Position numbers and translations under genes: made by a program | NCBI RefSeq assembly: GCF_016860605.1 | Contig: NZ_BNJR01000010.1 | Span: 1-64,000 of the forward strand | Length of the DNA stretch: 64,000 nucleotides | Source: Lentilactobacillus fungorum | GTDB taxonomy: Bacteria > Bacillota > Bacilli > Lactobacillales > Lactobacillaceae | Reading direction: 5' to 3' | The notes under the pieces: model-generated | The model's input: only the letters and a program-made list of their open reading frames with translations | Database searches by the model: none | Told to the model about the DNA's origin: nothing | In this document: positions 63,266 through 64,000 of the stretch, in pieces | How the letters are laid out: every line of letters starts with the position of its first letter | How positions within the stretch are numbered: the first letter of the stretch is position 1

Positions 63266-64000
63266 ATGCAAATTGGTATGATTGGTCTTGGAAAGATGGG
63301 GCTTAACCTAGTTAAGAACATGATTCGTAATGGTAATGAAGTTGTTGCATTTGATTTGAACTCGGATAATGTTAAATTAGCCCAGGAAGCTGGGGCAACT
63401 CCGGCAACAAGTAACGAAGACCTCGTTAACAAATTAAGCGCTCCTCGCACGGTTTGGATTATGGTACCAGCAGGCAAACCAACGGATTCAACTGTTAACG
63501 ATCTAGTTAAGCTACTTTCAAACGGTGATTACTTGATTGATGGTGGCAATTCATATTATGAAGACTCAATTCGCCATAGCCAAATTGCTGAAAAAGCGGG
63601 TATTAATTTCTTTGATTGTGGTACCTCTGGCGGCAAGAATGGTGCCTTAAATGGTGGTAACTTTATGATTGGCGGCCCTAGTGCCGAAAAGTTTGACCAT
63701 ATCAAGCCATTATTTGAAGACATTTCACAACAGGATGGCTACTTGTATACGGGCAAGCCTGGTTCAGGACACTACTTGAAGATGGTGCATAACGGTATTG
63801 AATACGGCATGATGGAAGCAATTGGTGAAGGTTACGACGTATTGGATCACAGTCCGTATGATTATGATAACGAAGCGGTCGCTAAAGTCTGGGTCAACGG
63901 CTCGGTTATCCGTGGCTGGCTCATGGAATTAGCTCAAGAAGCGTTTGCTAATGACGCTAACCTAGACAAAATTACCGGTAAGATGTTCTCATCAGGCGAA
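63266..64000 (+). CDS. 6-phosphogluconate dehydrogenase, NAD type, partial
   Basis: Decarboxylates 6-phosphogluconate to ribulose 5-phosphate. The visible 245 codons are in frame to the window edge; the family form is about 300 residues, so only the C terminus is missing. GMIGLGKMG (4-12) binds the coenzyme, and Asp30 after the second strand is the acid that favours NAD, in contrast to Asn-Arg-Thr in the Gnd at 7156. Lys172 and Asn176 in [16 protein letters not shown] are catalytic. The ATG at 63266 (MQIGMIG) is chosen; an ATG at 63259 is in another frame. Relatives are named GntZ/YqeC. Confidence 0.9.
   Translation, partial: MQIGMIGLGKMGLNLVKNMIRNGNEVVAFDLNSDNVKLAQEAGATPATSNEDLVNKLSAPRTVWIMVPAGKPTDSTVNDLVKLLSNGDYLIDGGNSYYEDSIRHSQIAEKAGINFFDCGTSGGKNGALNGGNFMIGGPSAEKFDHIKPLFEDISQQDGYLYTGKPGSGHYLKMVHNGIEYGMMEAIGEGYDVLDHSPYDYDNEAVAKVWVNGSVIRGWLMELAQEAFANDANLDKITGKMFSSGE

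Noticed and set aside
1-64000. tRNA, rRNA, prophage, T-box leader
   Set aside because: No conserved tRNA arms, T-box sequence AGGGTGGNACCGCG or phage genes were recognised by eye; not an exhaustive search.

Overview
The window looks like chromosomal DNA of an obligately heterofermentative lactic acid bacterium (family Lactobacillaceae; I do not assign a genus). The main reason is that the complete phosphoketolase route is here: glucose-6-phosphate dehydrogenase (zwf), NADP-type 6-phosphogluconate dehydrogenase (gnd), a second, NAD-type 6-phosphogluconate dehydrogenase cut by the right edge, phosphoketolase (xfp) and bifunctional aldehyde/alcohol dehydrogenase (adhE). Strong Shine-Dalgarno sites, many TTG and GTG starts, an M-box riboswitch and low to moderate GC also fit a Lactobacillales genome. 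No phage, transposase, CRISPR array, tRNA or rRNA was recognised.

Layout. 1-4.6 kb: DAACS symporter, an M-box magnesium riboswitch (minus strand) in front of a broken gene, a cytoplasmic multicopper oxidase and two small unknown genes. 4.8-6.6 kb: a translationally coupled luciferase-like oxidoreductase and F420-reductase-like dinucleotide-binding protein. 7-10.2 kb: gnd and zwf. 10.5-19 kb: a secreted Ig-like protein, an MFS carrier, nrdI, a 1042-residue YfhO protein and a CNNM/CBS/CorC protein. 19-32 kb: CtpE-like P-type ATPase, DUF1836 regulator, adhE, an ABC exporter, an HD hydrolase, an M50-like peptidase, YbaK, a GntR/UTRA regulator and a drug-efflux MFS. 32.5-44.6 kb: xfp, a secreted subtilase, amidase, RluA-type pseudouridine synthase, UspA, lipoate ligase and two unknown genes. 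44.6-64 kb: a probable 6S-like RNA, a medium-chain reductase, an IscA-fold protein, an adenine salvage cluster (two unrelated adenine deaminases around an NCS2 permease), TMEM175-like channel, amino-acid and drug transporters, Ohr, a GPH sugar symporter, NlpC/P60 and GH25 wall hydrolases, a second YfhO protein and the NAD-type 6-phosphogluconate dehydrogenase.

How genes work together. zwf and gnd make NADPH and feed pentose phosphate to xfp; AdhE removes acetyl-CoA and NADH as ethanol, and a Rex-like site sits in its promoter. The adenine cluster imports adenine and deaminates it to hypoxanthine. Several genes (subtilase, GH25, NlpC/P60, two YfhO proteins) act on the envelope.

The most unusual signal is a family of about 115-145 bp nested inverted repeats at five loci (16487-16915, 38634-39000, 48979-49220, 56758-56966, 59906-60051), with a remnant at 42187-42214. 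Units are tandem with a period of about 123 bp. Their stem arms differ from unit to unit, but both sides of each stem change together, as expected when the fold and not the sequence is selected. Matching arm pairs reappear at other loci like exchangeable cassettes. At four of five loci the units lie just upstream of a start codon in the same orientation relative to the gene (yfhO, subtilase, adenine deaminase, GH25 lysozyme). I do not recognise this family.
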